Assembly: GCF_014217625.1 (NCBI RefSeq)
Contig: NZ_CP043641.1
Coordinates: forward strand, 2,790,001-2,854,000
Length of the DNA: 64,000 nt
Reading direction: 5' to 3'
From: Leifsonia shinshuensis
GTDB taxonomy: Bacteria > Actinomycetota > Actinomycetes > Actinomycetales > Microbacteriaceae
In this document: positions 7,058-16,063 of the stretch, one piece after another
How positions within the stretch are numbered: the stretch's first letter is position 1
Layout: the number at the start of each line of letters is the position of its first letter
Notes under the pieces: model-generated
The model's database searches: none
Told to the model about the DNA's origin: nothing
What the model saw: only the letters and a program-made list of their open reading frames with translations
Translations under genes and position numbers: made by a program

Positions 7058-9210
7058 CCCTCCAGCACCACCAGCTCCCGCGTCGACCGCGTCATCGCCA
7101 CGTACCGGTCCACGGCCCCCTCGATCCCGTTCCCGAACCCGTCCGGGTCGAGCAGCACGACGAGGTCGAACTCGAGGCCCTTCGACTGGGCCGGCGTGAG
7201 CACCCGGAGACGGTCGGAGGGCGACGCCCAGCGCGCTGCACCCTCGGCCGCGATGACGCAGCCGATCCCCGCCGGGTTCTCGCGCAGCCACTGCGCCACG
7301 ATCCCGTCCAGGTCCGCCCGCGAGCCGCGGACCACCGGCAGCCCGCTGCTGCGCACCGAGGCCGGCACGTTCGCGTCCGGGATGGCCGCGCGGATCACCG
7401 GCGCGGCCTCCGCCATGATCTCCTCCGGCGTGCGGTAGTTGACGGTCAGCGTCGAGACGCGCACGTCCGGGATGCCCGCGGCCGCCAGGCGTTCCGCCCA
7501 GGACGACGTGAAGCCGTGCCGCGCTTGCGCACGGTCGCCCACGATCGTGAAGCTGCGCGACGGGCAGCGCCGCAGCAGCATCCGCCACTCGGCGTCCGTG
7601 AGCTCCTGCGCCTCGTCCACGACGATGTGCGCGAACGGCCCCGCCAGCAGGTCGGGGTCGAGGCGCGGGAGGGCGGCCTCGTCGATCAGCGAGCGCTGCG
7701 CGTCCTCCACCTTCAGCATCGTCACGAGGCCCTCGCCGTCATCGGCGGCGATCAGGTCGTCCACGACGCGGTTGCGGCCCTCGCGCTCGAAGGCGAGCAC
7801 GGCCTCCCGTTCGCGGCGGACCCGGTTCGCGGCCGGGTCGCCGATCCGCTGGCGGGCCGCGTCGAGCAGCGGGAGGTCGGACAGCGTCCACGCCCGGGGT
7901 TCGTCCCGCTGGAGCGCATCCACCTCCGCGTCACTCAGCCACGGCGCGCACGCCCGCAGGTAGGCGGGCACGGAGAACAGGTCGCCGAGCACGCCCGCCG
8001 GGTCGAGCAGCGGCCAGGCGCGGTTGAACGCGAGCCGGAGCCCGTCGTTCTGCGTGAGCTGACGGCGCAGGGCGGCGAGCGGGACGCCGTCCCCGGCCTT
8101 CGCCTCCAGGATCGTCAGCAGCTCCTCCCACACCTCGTCGCGCGCCTCGTCGTGCGGCGCGCCGGCGCCCGCCGCGTCGAACGCGTCCGCCCAGTCGTCG
8201 GCTGTCAGCGGGAGGTCGGCCCACTCGGTCTCCACGACCATCCCGCGCGCCGGCGGGACCTCGTGATACCGCACCGCCCGCTCGACCGCCGTCACCATCG
8301 CCGACGACGCCTTGAGCAGCGCGACGGAATCGTCCGCCTCCGGCTCCACGGACGCGCCCTCCGGCAGCAGATCGCGCAGCGTGCAGAGCTGTACGCCGTC
8401 CTCGCCAAGGCTCGGCAGCACGTCGGAGACGTAGGCGAGGTAGGCGGGGCTCGGCCCGACGAACAGCACGCCGCCGTGCCCCTGCGACAGCCGCGGGTCC
8501 GAGTAGAGGAGGTACGCCGCCCGGTGCAGCGCGACGACCGTCTTTCCGGTGCCCGGACCGCCGTCCACCACGAGCGCACCCCGCGAGCCGTCGCGGATGA
8601 TGGCGTCCTGGTCGGCCTGGATGGTCGCGAGCACGTCCCGCATCCGCGGTGACCGGCTCGCGCCGAGGCTGGCGATGAACGCGGACTGGTCGTCCAGCGC
8701 TGCACGCTCGGTGGCGTCGTCGAGGGCGTCCGGCGCGAACACCTCGTCCCAGTAGTCCGTGACGCGGCCGTTCGTCCACCGGTAGCGCCGCCGGCTGACC
8801 AGGCCCATCGGCTCCCCGAGCGTCGCGCCGAAGAACGGCTCGGCCGCGGGCGACCGCCAGTCGACCAGGAGCTTGTCTCCGTCGGCGGCCGTCAGCCCGA
8901 ACCGTCCGATGTAGACGGTCTCCGCGGTCGCGGTGACCATCTGCCCGAGGCAGACGTCGATCCCGAACCGGCCGAGCGCGCGCAGCCGGGCGCTCAGCCG
9001 GCGCACCTCGGTGTCCCGGTCGAGTGCTTTCTGCCCGTGGCCTCCCGGCGCGCGCAGTTCGACGGCGAGCTGATCGGAGAGCTCGGCGATGGTCGAGCGG
9101 AGGGTGAGGTCGATGGCGGCGAAGTGCTCCTCGTCGGCGGCGACGAGGGCGGGGACGGACTTGGCGCGGAGGGTGTCGGGCAGGGCGAAGGCAGGCGAGG
9201 AGGCAGTCAC
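7054..9210 (-). CDS. HelD/HelR-like RNA polymerase-associated superfamily 1 ATPase
   Basis: About 718 aa, UvrD/Rep-like ATPase. An N-terminal coiled region with DEEHFAAIDLTLRSTI and QKALDRDTEVRRL leads to Walker A GGPGTGKTVVALHRAAYLLY (near residue 215), motif II VVDEAQELTD (near 530), motif III VGDRAQARHG, NYRTPEEI, QSKGLEFDLVVLLDPDG and YVAMTRSTRELVVLEG at the C-terminus. Length and order match actinobacterial HelD/HelR, which remove RNA polymerase from DNA and in some species protect against rifamycins. GTG start at 9210 with CAGAAT eight bases upstream. It could be a DNA helicase instead, but the architecture argues against UvrD or PcrA. Confidence 0.85.
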   Translation of the reverse strand: MTASSPAFALPDTLRAKSVPALVAADEEHFAAIDLTLRSTIAELSDQLAVELRAPGGHGQKALDRDTEVRRLSARLRALGRFGIDVCLGQMVTATAETVYIGRFGLTAADGDKLLVDWRSPAAEPFFGATLGEPMGLVSRRRYRWTNGRVTDYWDEVFAPDALDDATERAALDDQSAFIASLGASRSPRMRDVLATIQADQDAIIRDGSRGALVVDGGPGTGKTVVALHRAAYLLYSDPRLSQGHGGVLFVGPSPAYLAYVSDVLPSLGEDGVQLCTLRDLLPEGASVEPEADDSVALLKASSAMVTAVERAVRYHEVPPARGMVVETEWADLPLTADDWADAFDAAGAGAPHDEARDEVWEELLTILEAKAGDGVPLAALRRQLTQNDGLRLAFNRAWPLLDPAGVLGDLFSVPAYLRACAPWLSDAEVDALQRDEPRAWTLSDLPLLDAARQRIGDPAANRVRREREAVLAFEREGRNRVVDDLIAADDGEGLVTMLKVEDAQRSLIDEAALPRLDPDLLAGPFAHIVVDEAQELTDAEWRMLLRRCPSRSFTIVGDRAQARHGFTSSWAERLAAAGIPDVRVSTLTVNYRTPEEIMAEAAPVIRAAIPDANVPASVRSSGLPVVRGSRADLDGIVAQWLRENPAGIGCVIAAEGAARWASPSDRLRVLTPAQSKGLEFDLVVLLDPDGFGNGIEGAVDRYVAMTRSTRELVVLEG

Positions 9211-9290
9211 GAGGGTCGATTCTGCGCCCTGACCGGGGCCTTGCCGCAAGCCCCCTGCCCTCCCGTATCCTGGAGATGCGGGGGAAAGCG

Positions 9291-9917
9291 TCAGGCCAGT
9301 CGTGCGGGGGCGCCGTGACCCGGGCAGACGAGGCGGGGCGCGGAAGCCGCGATCGCGGCGAGGGTCGTGTCCGCCGCAGCGCGGTCGCTGATCAGGAACG
9401 CCGGGAAGTGGACGAGCCGCCCGTCGGAGACGCGCGCCGCGTCGCCGGTGAACGCTACCCCGCGCCAGCGCACGAGGTGGTGCCCGGGCGTGTGACCCGG
9501 CGCCGGTACGGCGAAGATGCCAGGTGCGACCTCCAGCTCGGCGGTGTCGGGGAGCTCGGTCAGCTCGGGCAGCTCGGCTCGGCCCAGCCATCCGGTGCGG
9601 AACAACGCACGGCGCATGGGCGTGGGCGGCGGCTCCTCGCCGCGCAGGATCCGCGCGTCGGCGGCGCCCAGCCACACCCGCGCGCCCGTCGCGCGCTGCA
9701 CGGCGGCCGCGCCGCCGACGTGGTCGGGGTCGTAGTGGGTGAGGACGACGTCGGTCACCGTCGGGATGCGGGCGGCCGCCAGTTCGGCGACCACGGCCTC
9801 CGCCCCGGACCGCAGGCCGGTGTCGACGAGCACTACGCGGTCGCCCTCCTCGATCAGGTAGGCGTTGCCGGCGCGGGCGGACTGCAGCCGGTGGACTCCC
9901 GGGATCACTTCGCGCAT
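9291..9917 (-). CDS. MBL-fold metallo-hydrolase
   Basis: 208 aa, metallo-beta-lactamase fold. Metal site THYDPDHVGG (an HxDxDH form of the usual HxHxDH), then GHTPGH, FTGDAA and CPGHG. Substrate unknown; such proteins include glyoxalase II, lactonases and thioesterases. I start it at ATG 9917 because TAGCAT (9925-9930) stands seven bases upstream, so the mRNA is probably leaderless. It is divergent from the esterase gene, with the two start regions almost touching. Confidence 0.83.
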   Translation of the reverse strand: MREVIPGVHRLQSARAGNAYLIEEGDRVVLVDTGLRSGAEAVVAELAAARIPTVTDVVLTHYDPDHVGGAAAVQRATGARVWLGAADARILRGEEPPPTPMRRALFRTGWLGRAELPELTELPDTAELEVAPGIFAVPAPGHTPGHHLVRWRGVAFTGDAARVSDGRLVHFPAFLISDRAAADTTLAAIAASAPRLVCPGHGAPARLA

Positions 9918-9924
9918 GAGTGGG

Positions 9925-10725
9925 ATGCTAGTCCGCGTGCAGAGTCCTGACATCGCCGCGCTCAGACAGGATGCACGCGAGCGCGCGCTCGCCCGGCCGC
10001 GATGGCCGTTCGACGGCACGGTGGCGGACGGCGTGGCCGGTGCGGCGGAGGCGACCCGCCGCTACGTGCCGTCGCACGCTGCGCGGAGCGACGACGCCGT
10101 GGTCTTCCTCCACGGCGGCTACGGCCTGTTCGGCGACCTCGAGCTGCAGGACGGCTACTGCCGCCGCATCGCCGGCGGCCTCCGTGTCACGGTGCTGTCG
10201 GTCGCCTACCGGCTCGCCCCGGAGGGGACGCTCGCCGAGTCGGCGGACGACGCGGTCGCGGCGGCGGACCTCCTCCGCCGGGACGGCTTCTCCCGCGTCG
10301 TGCTCTGGGGCGACTCCGCCGGCGGCGCGGTCGCCCTGGCCGCCGCGCGCGACGCGAACGCGGACGCCCTCGTCCTCACCAACCCGAACGTCGATCTGAC
10401 GCTCGCCTCCTATGACGACGCGGCGCCGGGAGGCCCCGGACGCGAGCTCTCCGAGTGGGCGTTCGCCCGCTGGGCCGGCGGAGGAACGCCCTCCTCCGCT
10501 CCCGACCTCGCGGCGGACGCCGGCGGCCTCCCGCCCGTCTACGTCGCCGTCGGCTCGGAGGACTCCCTCCTCCCCGACGCCGAGCGGCTGGCCGACGCCT
10601 GCGCCGCCGCGGAGGTCCCGGTCCGGCTGCGCGTCGTCCCCGGCGCCGCACACGGGTTCATGGGCGGCCCCGACCTGAAGACGGCGGACGATGTGATCGC
10701 GGAGGCCGGGCGAATTCTGGAGTGA
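9925..10725 (+). CDS. Alpha/beta hydrolase (HSL-type esterase)
   Basis: About 266 aa. Oxyanion motif FLHGGYG, nucleophile elbow GDSAGG (Ser near 131), acid in GSEDSLLPD and His in GAAHGFMGG form the triad of the hormone-sensitive-lipase-like family. Probably a cytoplasmic esterase for small acyl esters. The start is uncertain: in-frame ATGs lie at 9916 and 9925 and a GTG at 9937, and none has a ribosome site. The promoter region is shared with the divergent metallo-hydrolase gene. Confidence 0.83.
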   Translation: MLVRVQSPDIAALRQDARERALARPRWPFDGTVADGVAGAAEATRRYVPSHAARSDDAVVFLHGGYGLFGDLELQDGYCRRIAGGLRVTVLSVAYRLAPEGTLAESADDAVAAADLLRRDGFSRVVLWGDSAGGAVALAAARDANADALVLTNPNVDLTLASYDDAAPGGPGRELSEWAFARWAGGGTPSSAPDLAADAGGLPPVYVAVGSEDSLLPDAERLADACAAAEVPVRLRVVPGAAHGFMGGPDLKTADDVIAEAGRILE

Positions 10726-10816
10726 GCACGCGATCCGCCGATCCACAACTCATACCGCACAATCCGATCCACACCTCCTGTTGGACTTCTCGCCCATTCC
10801 GGCGGAGGCTGGCGCC

Positions 10817-11797
10817 ATGACAGACATGCAGTACACGCAACTGGGCCGTTCCGGACTGAAGGTGTCGCGTCTCGTGCTCGGCACGATGAACTTCGGGCCG
10901 GAGACCACGACCGAGGACTCGTTCGGCATCATGGACGCCGCCCACGCGGCGGGCGTCAACTACTTCGACACCGCGAATGTGTACGGCCGCAGCAAGGGCC
11001 ACGGCGCGACCGAGGCGATCCTCGGCGACTGGTTCGCGCAGGGCGACGGCCGGCGCGAGCGCACGGTACTCGCCACCAAGCTGTACGGCGCGATGGGCGA
11101 CTGGCCGAACGAGGGCAAGCTGTCCGCGCTCAACATCCGCCGCGCCCTCGACGCCAGCCTGAAGCGGCTGAAGACGGACTACATCGACATCTACCAGTTC
11201 CATCACGTGGACAGGGACACGCCGTGGGACGAGATCTGGCAGGCGATCGACGTCGCGATCGGCCAGGGCAAGATCCTCTACGCCGGCTCCAGCAATTTCG
11301 CGGGCTGGCACATCGCGACCGCGCAGGCAGAGGCCCGGGCGCGGGGCACCCTCGGCCTGGTCAGCGAGCAGTCCATCTACAACCTCCTCACCCGCCGGGT
11401 CGAGCTGGAGGTCCTGCCGGCCGCGCAGGCGAACGGGGTCGGCGTGATCGCCTGGTCGCCGCTGCACGGCGGCCTGCTCGGCGGAGTGATCCGCAAGCAG
11501 AACGAGGGCCGGCGCCGCCTGGAGGGCCGAGCGGCCGACACGCTCGCCACCCACCGCGACGCGATCGAGGCCTATGAGTCGTTCGCCGCCGAGCTGGGCC
11601 ACGAGCCCGGCGACATCGCCCTCGCCTGGCTGCTCACCCGCCCCGGCGTGACCGGCCCGATCATCGGCCCGCGCACCCGCGAGCAGCTGGACGCCGGCAT
11701 CGGCGCGCTCGACGTCCACCTGGACGACGCGGCGCTCGCCCGGCTGGACGAGATCTTCCCCGGGCACAAGACGGCGCCCGAGGACTACGCCTGGTGA
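10817..11797 (+). CDS. Aldo/keto reductase
   Basis: NAD(P)H-dependent oxidoreductase, 326 aa. The catalytic tetrad is visible as FDTANVYG (Asp, Tyr), ATKLYG (Lys) and YQFHHVD (His); ITGPIIGPRT-like sequence near the C-terminus (TGPIIGPRTREQ) binds the cofactor. ATG 10817 has GGAGG about 8 nt upstream. The next gene is another aldo/keto reductase 37 nt downstream on the same strand, so they probably share a transcript. Confidence 0.92.
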   Translation: MTDMQYTQLGRSGLKVSRLVLGTMNFGPETTTEDSFGIMDAAHAAGVNYFDTANVYGRSKGHGATEAILGDWFAQGDGRRERTVLATKLYGAMGDWPNEGKLSALNIRRALDASLKRLKTDYIDIYQFHHVDRDTPWDEIWQAIDVAIGQGKILYAGSSNFAGWHIATAQAEARARGTLGLVSEQSIYNLLTRRVELEVLPAAQANGVGVIAWSPLHGGLLGGVIRKQNEGRRRLEGRAADTLATHRDAIEAYESFAAELGHEPGDIALAWLLTRPGVTGPIIGPRTREQLDAGIGALDVHLDDAALARLDEIFPGHKTAPEDYAW

Positions 11798-11834
11798 CTC
11801 CCGCCCTCACGACTCGAACACGCAAGGAGAACGA

Positions 11835-12695
11835 ATGAAGTACCGCGCACTGGCCGACCTGCAGGTGTCCGCGATCGGCCTCGGCGGGATGCCCATGTCG
11901 ATCGAGGGACGCCCCGACCGCTCCCGCTCGATCGCGACCGTGCACGCCGCGCTGGACGCCGGCGTCACCCTGATCGACACGGCCGACGCCTACCACCTGC
12001 ACGCCGACGAGGTCGGCCACAACGAGGAGCTCATCGCCGAGGCGCTGCGCTCCTGGAGCGGCGACGCCTCCGCCGTCCTGGTCGCGACGAAGGGCGGCCA
12101 CCTGCGTCCCGGCGACGGCAGCTGGACGGTCGATGGCCGCCCCGAGCACATCCGGGAGGCCGCCCTCGCGTCGCTGCGGCGGCTCGGCGGCGACGCGCTC
12201 GGCCTGTACCAGTTCCACCGGCCCGACCCGGAGGTCCCGTACGCGGACTCCGTCGGCGCGGTGCGCGACCTCCTCGACGAGGGACTGATCCGCTACGCCG
12301 GGATCTCGAACGCGCACCCCGACCAGATCCGCGAGGCACAGGAGATCCTGGGCGGCCGGCTGGTGTCGGTGCAGAACCAGTTCTCGCCGGCGTTCCGGTC
12401 CAGCGAGCCGGAGCTCCGGCTGGCCGACGAGCTCGGGATCGCGTTCCTGCCGTGGAGCCCGCTGGGCGGCATCTCGAACGCGAGCGACCTCGGCGACCGC
12501 TTCGCACCGTTCGCCGAAATCGCCTCCGCCCGCGGGATCAGCCCGCAGGTCGTGGCGCTCGCCTGGCACCTCGCGCAGAGCCCGCACGTCATCCCGATCC
12601 CGGGCTCGTCGCGGCCCGAGACCATCCTGGACTCGCTCAGCGCTCTGGATGTGGAGCTGACCGCGGACGAGCTGGCGGCGCTGGACGCCGCGTAG
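11835..12695 (+). CDS. Aldo/keto reductase, second of a tandem pair
   Basis: 286 aa, same superfamily as the preceding gene but distinct: LIDTADAYH, ATKGGH and YQFHRPD give the catalytic residues, and IPIPGSSRPE the cofactor-phosphate loop. AAGGAGAACGA precedes the ATG. It is convergent with a LysR regulator gene ending 12 nt away and no clear terminator separates them. Substrate unknown. Confidence 0.92.
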   Translation: MKYRALADLQVSAIGLGGMPMSIEGRPDRSRSIATVHAALDAGVTLIDTADAYHLHADEVGHNEELIAEALRSWSGDASAVLVATKGGHLRPGDGSWTVDGRPEHIREAALASLRRLGGDALGLYQFHRPDPEVPYADSVGAVRDLLDEGLIRYAGISNAHPDQIREAQEILGGRLVSVQNQFSPAFRSSEPELRLADELGIAFLPWSPLGGISNASDLGDRFAPFAEIASARGISPQVVALAWHLAQSPHVIPIPGSSRPETILDSLSALDVELTADELAALDAA

Positions 12696-12707
12696 TCCGG
12701 GAGGCCT

Positions 12708-13616
12708 TCAGGCGAGCTGCGGCGTGGAGGCGTCGGCCCCCGGCGCCTCCACCCGCGCGAGCTGCCGCAGGAACGCGGCGGCCGCTGGGCTCGGCTCGTC
12801 GGACACCGCGACCGCGACGGTCCACTCCGGCACGTCGCCGCTGAGCGCCACGGCCCGCAGCTGCTCCGGCCGCTTGCGTCCGAAGCTCGCCGGGACCACC
12901 GCGACGCCGAGGTTGTAGCCGACCAGGTCGAGCAGCGGGTGGACGTCGTTGACCTCCATCGCCGCGCGGTAGTCGAAGCCGGCCGCCGCGAACGCACGCC
13001 GGGCCAGGGTCTGCGCGGCCCAGCCCTCCTGGAAGCCGACCAGCGGCTCGCCGCGCAGCGCCTCGATCGGGATGCTGTCCTCGGCCGCGAAGCGGTGCTC
13101 CGGGTGGCACAGCACGAGCAGGGACTGCGTGCTCAGCGGGCGCAGGCGCACGCCGTTCGGGGCGTGGCCGGTGTCGACGACCACGGCGACGTCCGCCCGG
13201 CCGCCGGCGACGGCCTCCACCAGCTCCTCCGATCCGGAGTACCGTAACCGCACCTCCACGCCGGGGTTCGCCGTGCGGAAGGCCGCCAGCTCGGCCGGGA
13301 GGTCCACCGACCCGAGGCACGGCTCTGCGCCGATCGTGAGGCGGCCGCGCAGCAGCCCGCGGACGGCGGCCACCGCGTTGCGCGCGGCCGCGGCGCTGGC
13401 CAGCGTGCGCACCGAGTCCGCCAGCAGCGCCTGGCCGGCCGTCGTCAGCTCGACGCGGCGGGTGCTGCGGATGAAGAGGGACATGCCCAGCTCCTGCTCC
13501 AGCGAGCGGATGGAGGCCGACAGCCCGGACTGGGAGATCTGCAGCAGCTCCGCCGCACGGGTGAAGTGCCGTTCCTCGGCGACGGTTACGAAGTGCTCCA
13601 GCTGGCGAAGTTCCAT
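12708..13616 (-). CDS. LysR-family transcriptional regulator
   Basis: 302 aa. N-terminal winged HTH (LRQLEHFVTVAEERHFTRAA, then LSASIRSLEQELG) and a periplasmic-binding-like effector domain from about residue 90. TATCCT at 13623-13628 sits six bases before the ATG, so it is probably leaderless. It is divergent from the saccharopine-dehydrogenase-like gene, the likeliest target apart from itself, and convergent with the reductases. Confidence 0.92.
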   Translation of the reverse strand: MELRQLEHFVTVAEERHFTRAAELLQISQSGLSASIRSLEQELGMSLFIRSTRRVELTTAGQALLADSVRTLASAAAARNAVAAVRGLLRGRLTIGAEPCLGSVDLPAELAAFRTANPGVEVRLRYSGSEELVEAVAGGRADVAVVVDTGHAPNGVRLRPLSTQSLLVLCHPEHRFAAEDSIPIEALRGEPLVGFQEGWAAQTLARRAFAAAGFDYRAAMEVNDVHPLLDLVGYNLGVAVVPASFGRKRPEQLRAVALSGDVPEWTVAVAVSDEPSPAAAAFLRQLARVEAPGADASTPQLA

Positions 13617-13711
13617 TCAGCAAGGATACTGGTCAATCGCACGCGTTCCATCGACGCGAGCGGAGGTGAATTCCTCGCCGCGGCGGCCTCCGGACGGGCA
13701 CAATGAGCACC

Positions 13712-14998
13712 ATGCGCATCCTGCTGATCGGCGCCGGTGGCGTCGGAAACGCCATCGCGAAGATCGCCGCCCGCCGCTCGTTCTTCGAGTCCCTCGTCGT
13801 CAGCGACTACGACCTGTCCCGGGCAGAGGCCACGGTCGCGTGGATCCGCGAGCGCCACGGGGAGAACGTCGCCCGCCGCTTCACCGCGACCCGCATCGAC
13901 GCCTCCGACCCCAGCTCCGTCGCGGCCGTCGCCCGCGAGCACCGCGCCACCCACGTCATGAACGCGGTCGAGCCCTCCTTCGTGGAGTCGATCTTCGCCG
14001 GAGCCCTCGCCGCGGGCGCCGACTACCTCGACATGGCGATGAGCCTCTCCCACCCGCACGAGACCGATCCGTACCGGCTCACCGGGGTGAAGCTCGGCGA
14101 CGCCCAGTTCGCCGAGAACCAGCGCTGGGAGGCCGCCGGCCGGCTGGCCCTGGTCGGCATGGGCGTCGAGCCCGGCCTGTCCGACGTGTTCGCCCGGTAC
14201 GCTGCCGACGAGCTCTTCTCGCACATCGACGAGTTGGGGACGCGCGACGGGGCGAACCTGGTGGTCCGCGACGACGAGGGCAACGAGATCTTCGCCCCGT
14301 CGTTCAGCATCTGGACCACGATCGAGGAGTGCCTCAACCCGCCGGTGATCTTCGAGAAGCGGCGGCCGTCGGAGGAGGGCGGCGGCTGGTTCACCACGCC
14401 GCCGTTCAGCGAGCCGGAGGTCTTCGACTTCCCCGAGGGCATCGGCCCGGTCGAGTGCGTCAACGTCGAGCACGAGGAGGTGCTGCTGATGCCGCGGTGG
14501 CTGGACGCCGAGCGGGTGACGTTCAAGTACGGCCTCGGCGCGGAGTTCATCGGCGTGCTCAAGACGCTGCACCTGCTCGGGCTGGACTCCACCGCACCGC
14601 TGCGCGTCCGCAGCGCGGCGGGACCCGTGGAGGTCGCCCCGCGCGACGTGGTCGCCGCGGCCCTCCCCGACCCCGCGACGATCGGCCCGCGCATGACCGG
14701 CAAGACGTGCGCCGGCGTCTGGGTGACCGGCACGGGGAAGGACGGCCTCCCGCGCAGCGTGTACCTCTACCACGTGGCCGACAACGAGTGGACGATGCGC
14801 GAGTACGACTCGCAGTGCGTGGTCTGGCAGACGGCGCTCAACCCGGTGATCGCACTGGAGCTGCTGGCGAACGGGACCTGGACCGGCGCCGGCGTGCTCG
14901 GGCCGGAGGCGTTCCCGGCGCGGCCGTTCCTGGAGCTGATGGAGCGGCCGGAGGCCGACGGCGGCTACGGCCAGGCGTGGGGGCTGCGGGAGCCGTGA
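13712..14998 (+). CDS. Saccharopine dehydrogenase-family protein
   Basis: About 428 aa, N-terminal Rossmann fold (MRILLIGAGGVGNAIAK) followed by the catalytic-domain fold of saccharopine dehydrogenase/carboxynorspermidine-synthase-like enzymes (GMGVEPGLSDVFARYA near residue 150). An NAD(P)-dependent amino-acid-forming or cleaving reaction is expected; the substrate is unknown. I prefer ATG 13712 over 13703 because CACAAT (13699-13704) overlaps the earlier ATG and ends seven bases before the later one. Divergent from the LysR gene. Confidence 0.83.
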   Translation: MRILLIGAGGVGNAIAKIAARRSFFESLVVSDYDLSRAEATVAWIRERHGENVARRFTATRIDASDPSSVAAVAREHRATHVMNAVEPSFVESIFAGALAAGADYLDMAMSLSHPHETDPYRLTGVKLGDAQFAENQRWEAAGRLALVGMGVEPGLSDVFARYAADELFSHIDELGTRDGANLVVRDDEGNEIFAPSFSIWTTIEECLNPPVIFEKRRPSEEGGGWFTTPPFSEPEVFDFPEGIGPVECVNVEHEEVLLMPRWLDAERVTFKYGLGAEFIGVLKTLHLLGLDSTAPLRVRSAAGPVEVAPRDVVAAALPDPATIGPRMTGKTCAGVWVTGTGKDGLPRSVYLYHVADNEWTMREYDSQCVVWQTALNPVIALELLANGTWTGAGVLGPEAFPARPFLELMERPEADGGYGQAWGLREP

Positions 14999-15008
14999 GC
15001 CCGTCGCG

Positions 15009-15539
15009 CTAGAGCCGCAGCACGCTGGGCCGCGGGAGCCCGAGGTCTTCGAGGAGGTCGCCCAGCTTCCGGTCCAGCTCGTAGCCGGCCTGCGTGATCT
15101 TGTTGTTGCCGAACCCGCGCAGCGGCGCGCTCGGCTGCTCGACGCTGAGCACGGTGCGGCCTCCACCCGCGTCGTGCAGTTCGATGCGGAACGGCGAGTA
15201 GAGCATGGCGCCGGCGTCGTGGCGGTACATCCGCGCGGCCGTCGCGTAGTCGCCGACGAGGTAGCTCACGCTCGCGGTGTCGACGCCGCCCACGCGCATC
15301 ACCGGGCGCGGGTCGCCGGTCCAGAACCGCACCAGACCGTGCATGGCCGGTCCCTCGAGCATGCGCGTCAGCGTCGACCAGTCGGCGCCCTGGTCCAGGA
15401 GGCCGCGCTGGAGCCGCTGGTCGAGTTCCGGGACCTGCTCCTCGAACGCGCGCCGCAGCTGCGCGAACGGCACCTCGGCCTCCAGCTCGATCCGCCTGGC
15501 TTCGACGGTGTGGATCCGCTCGGTCGCGCGGTAGGTCAC
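15009..15539 (-). CDS. DUF302-like protein
   Basis: 176 aa, no signal peptide. The C-terminal half ([18 protein letters not shown], then SPFRIELHD and FGNNKI) resembles actinobacterial proteins carrying a DUF302 domain, whose function is unknown. Its GTG start overlaps the panD stop codon as GTGA (15536-15539), so it is translationally coupled to panD. Whether it has anything to do with pantothenate is not evident. The family assignment is by recall of the pattern and is moderate. Confidence 0.6.
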   Translation of the reverse strand: MTYRATERIHTVEARRIELEAEVPFAQLRRAFEEQVPELDQRLQRGLLDQGADWSTLTRMLEGPAMHGLVRFWTGDPRPVMRVGGVDTASVSYLVGDYATAARMYRHDAGAMLYSPFRIELHDAGGGRTVLSVEQPSAPLRGFGNNKITQAGYELDRKLGDLLEDLGLPRPSVLRL

Positions 15540-15973
15540 GCGACCACGGTGCCGGCCGCGGACGGCACCGCGAACGGCGGAACGCTCACGCCCTCGCTCA
15601 GCGCCTCGGCCGGGTCGGCGCCGACCGCGAGGATGCGGTTGCCGCCGTCGACGTGCACGACGGTCGGCACGAAGTCCCGCGCCTCGGCGTTGTCGAGCTG
15701 GGCGTAGGAGATGACGATGACGGTGTCGCCGACCTCGGCCAGGTGCGCCGCTGCGCCGTTCACCCCGATGACGCCGCTGCCGCGCTCACCCGCGATCAGG
15801 TAGGTCTCGAACCGGGAGCCGTTGGTCACGTCGACCACGGCGACCTGCTCGCCGGGCAGCAGGTCGGCGGCCTCCATCAGGTCGAGGTCGACGGTCAGCG
15901 ACCCGACGTAGTGGAGGTCGGCGTGGGTGACCGTGGCGCGGTGGATCTTCGACTTGAACATGGTGCGGAGCAC
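15536..15973 (-). CDS. panD: Aspartate 1-decarboxylase
   Basis: 145 aa. PanD makes beta-alanine from L-aspartate for pantothenate and CoA. The self-cleavage site YVGS (Gly24-Ser25, Ser giving the pyruvoyl group) is in place after [20 protein letters not shown], and [16 protein letters not shown] is the usual core. GTG 15973 is preceded at 7 nt by a GAAAGGA ribosome site. The length is slightly longer than in mycobacteria, with a hydrophobic Pro/Ala tail. It is first in a two-gene unit with the DUF302-like gene and divergent from a HAD protein. Confidence 0.95.
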   Translation of the reverse strand: MLRTMFKSKIHRATVTHADLHYVGSLTVDLDLMEAADLLPGEQVAVVDVTNGSRFETYLIAGERGSGVIGVNGAAAHLAEVGDTVIVISYAQLDNAEARDFVPTVVHVDGGNRILAVGADPAEALSEGVSVPPFAVPSAAGTVVA

Positions 15974-15997
15974 GGGACGTTCCTTTCGTGGCCTGCG

Positions 15998-16061
15998 TCC
16001 ATTCTCCCGCGGTTCCGGGCGGTGAGGTCCCGCACGGGAGAAACGGGCACGGGAGAATGGA
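15998..16061. promoter_or_regulatory. Mirror-symmetric divergent promoter region of panD and the HAD gene
   Basis: TCCATTCTCCCG (15998-16009) and its exact reverse complement (16050-16061) face each other. Each contains a GAGAAT -10-like hexamer for the gene it faces. GCACGGGAGAA is also repeated directly at 16032-16042 and 16047-16057. The symmetry fits either two matched promoters or a shared regulator site. Confidence 0.4.
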
Positions 16062-16063
16062 GC

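Noticed and set aside
9291..9917. Broken metallo-hydrolase because of HxDxDH
   Set aside because: Asp in place of the second His is seen in active relatives, and all other motifs are intact.
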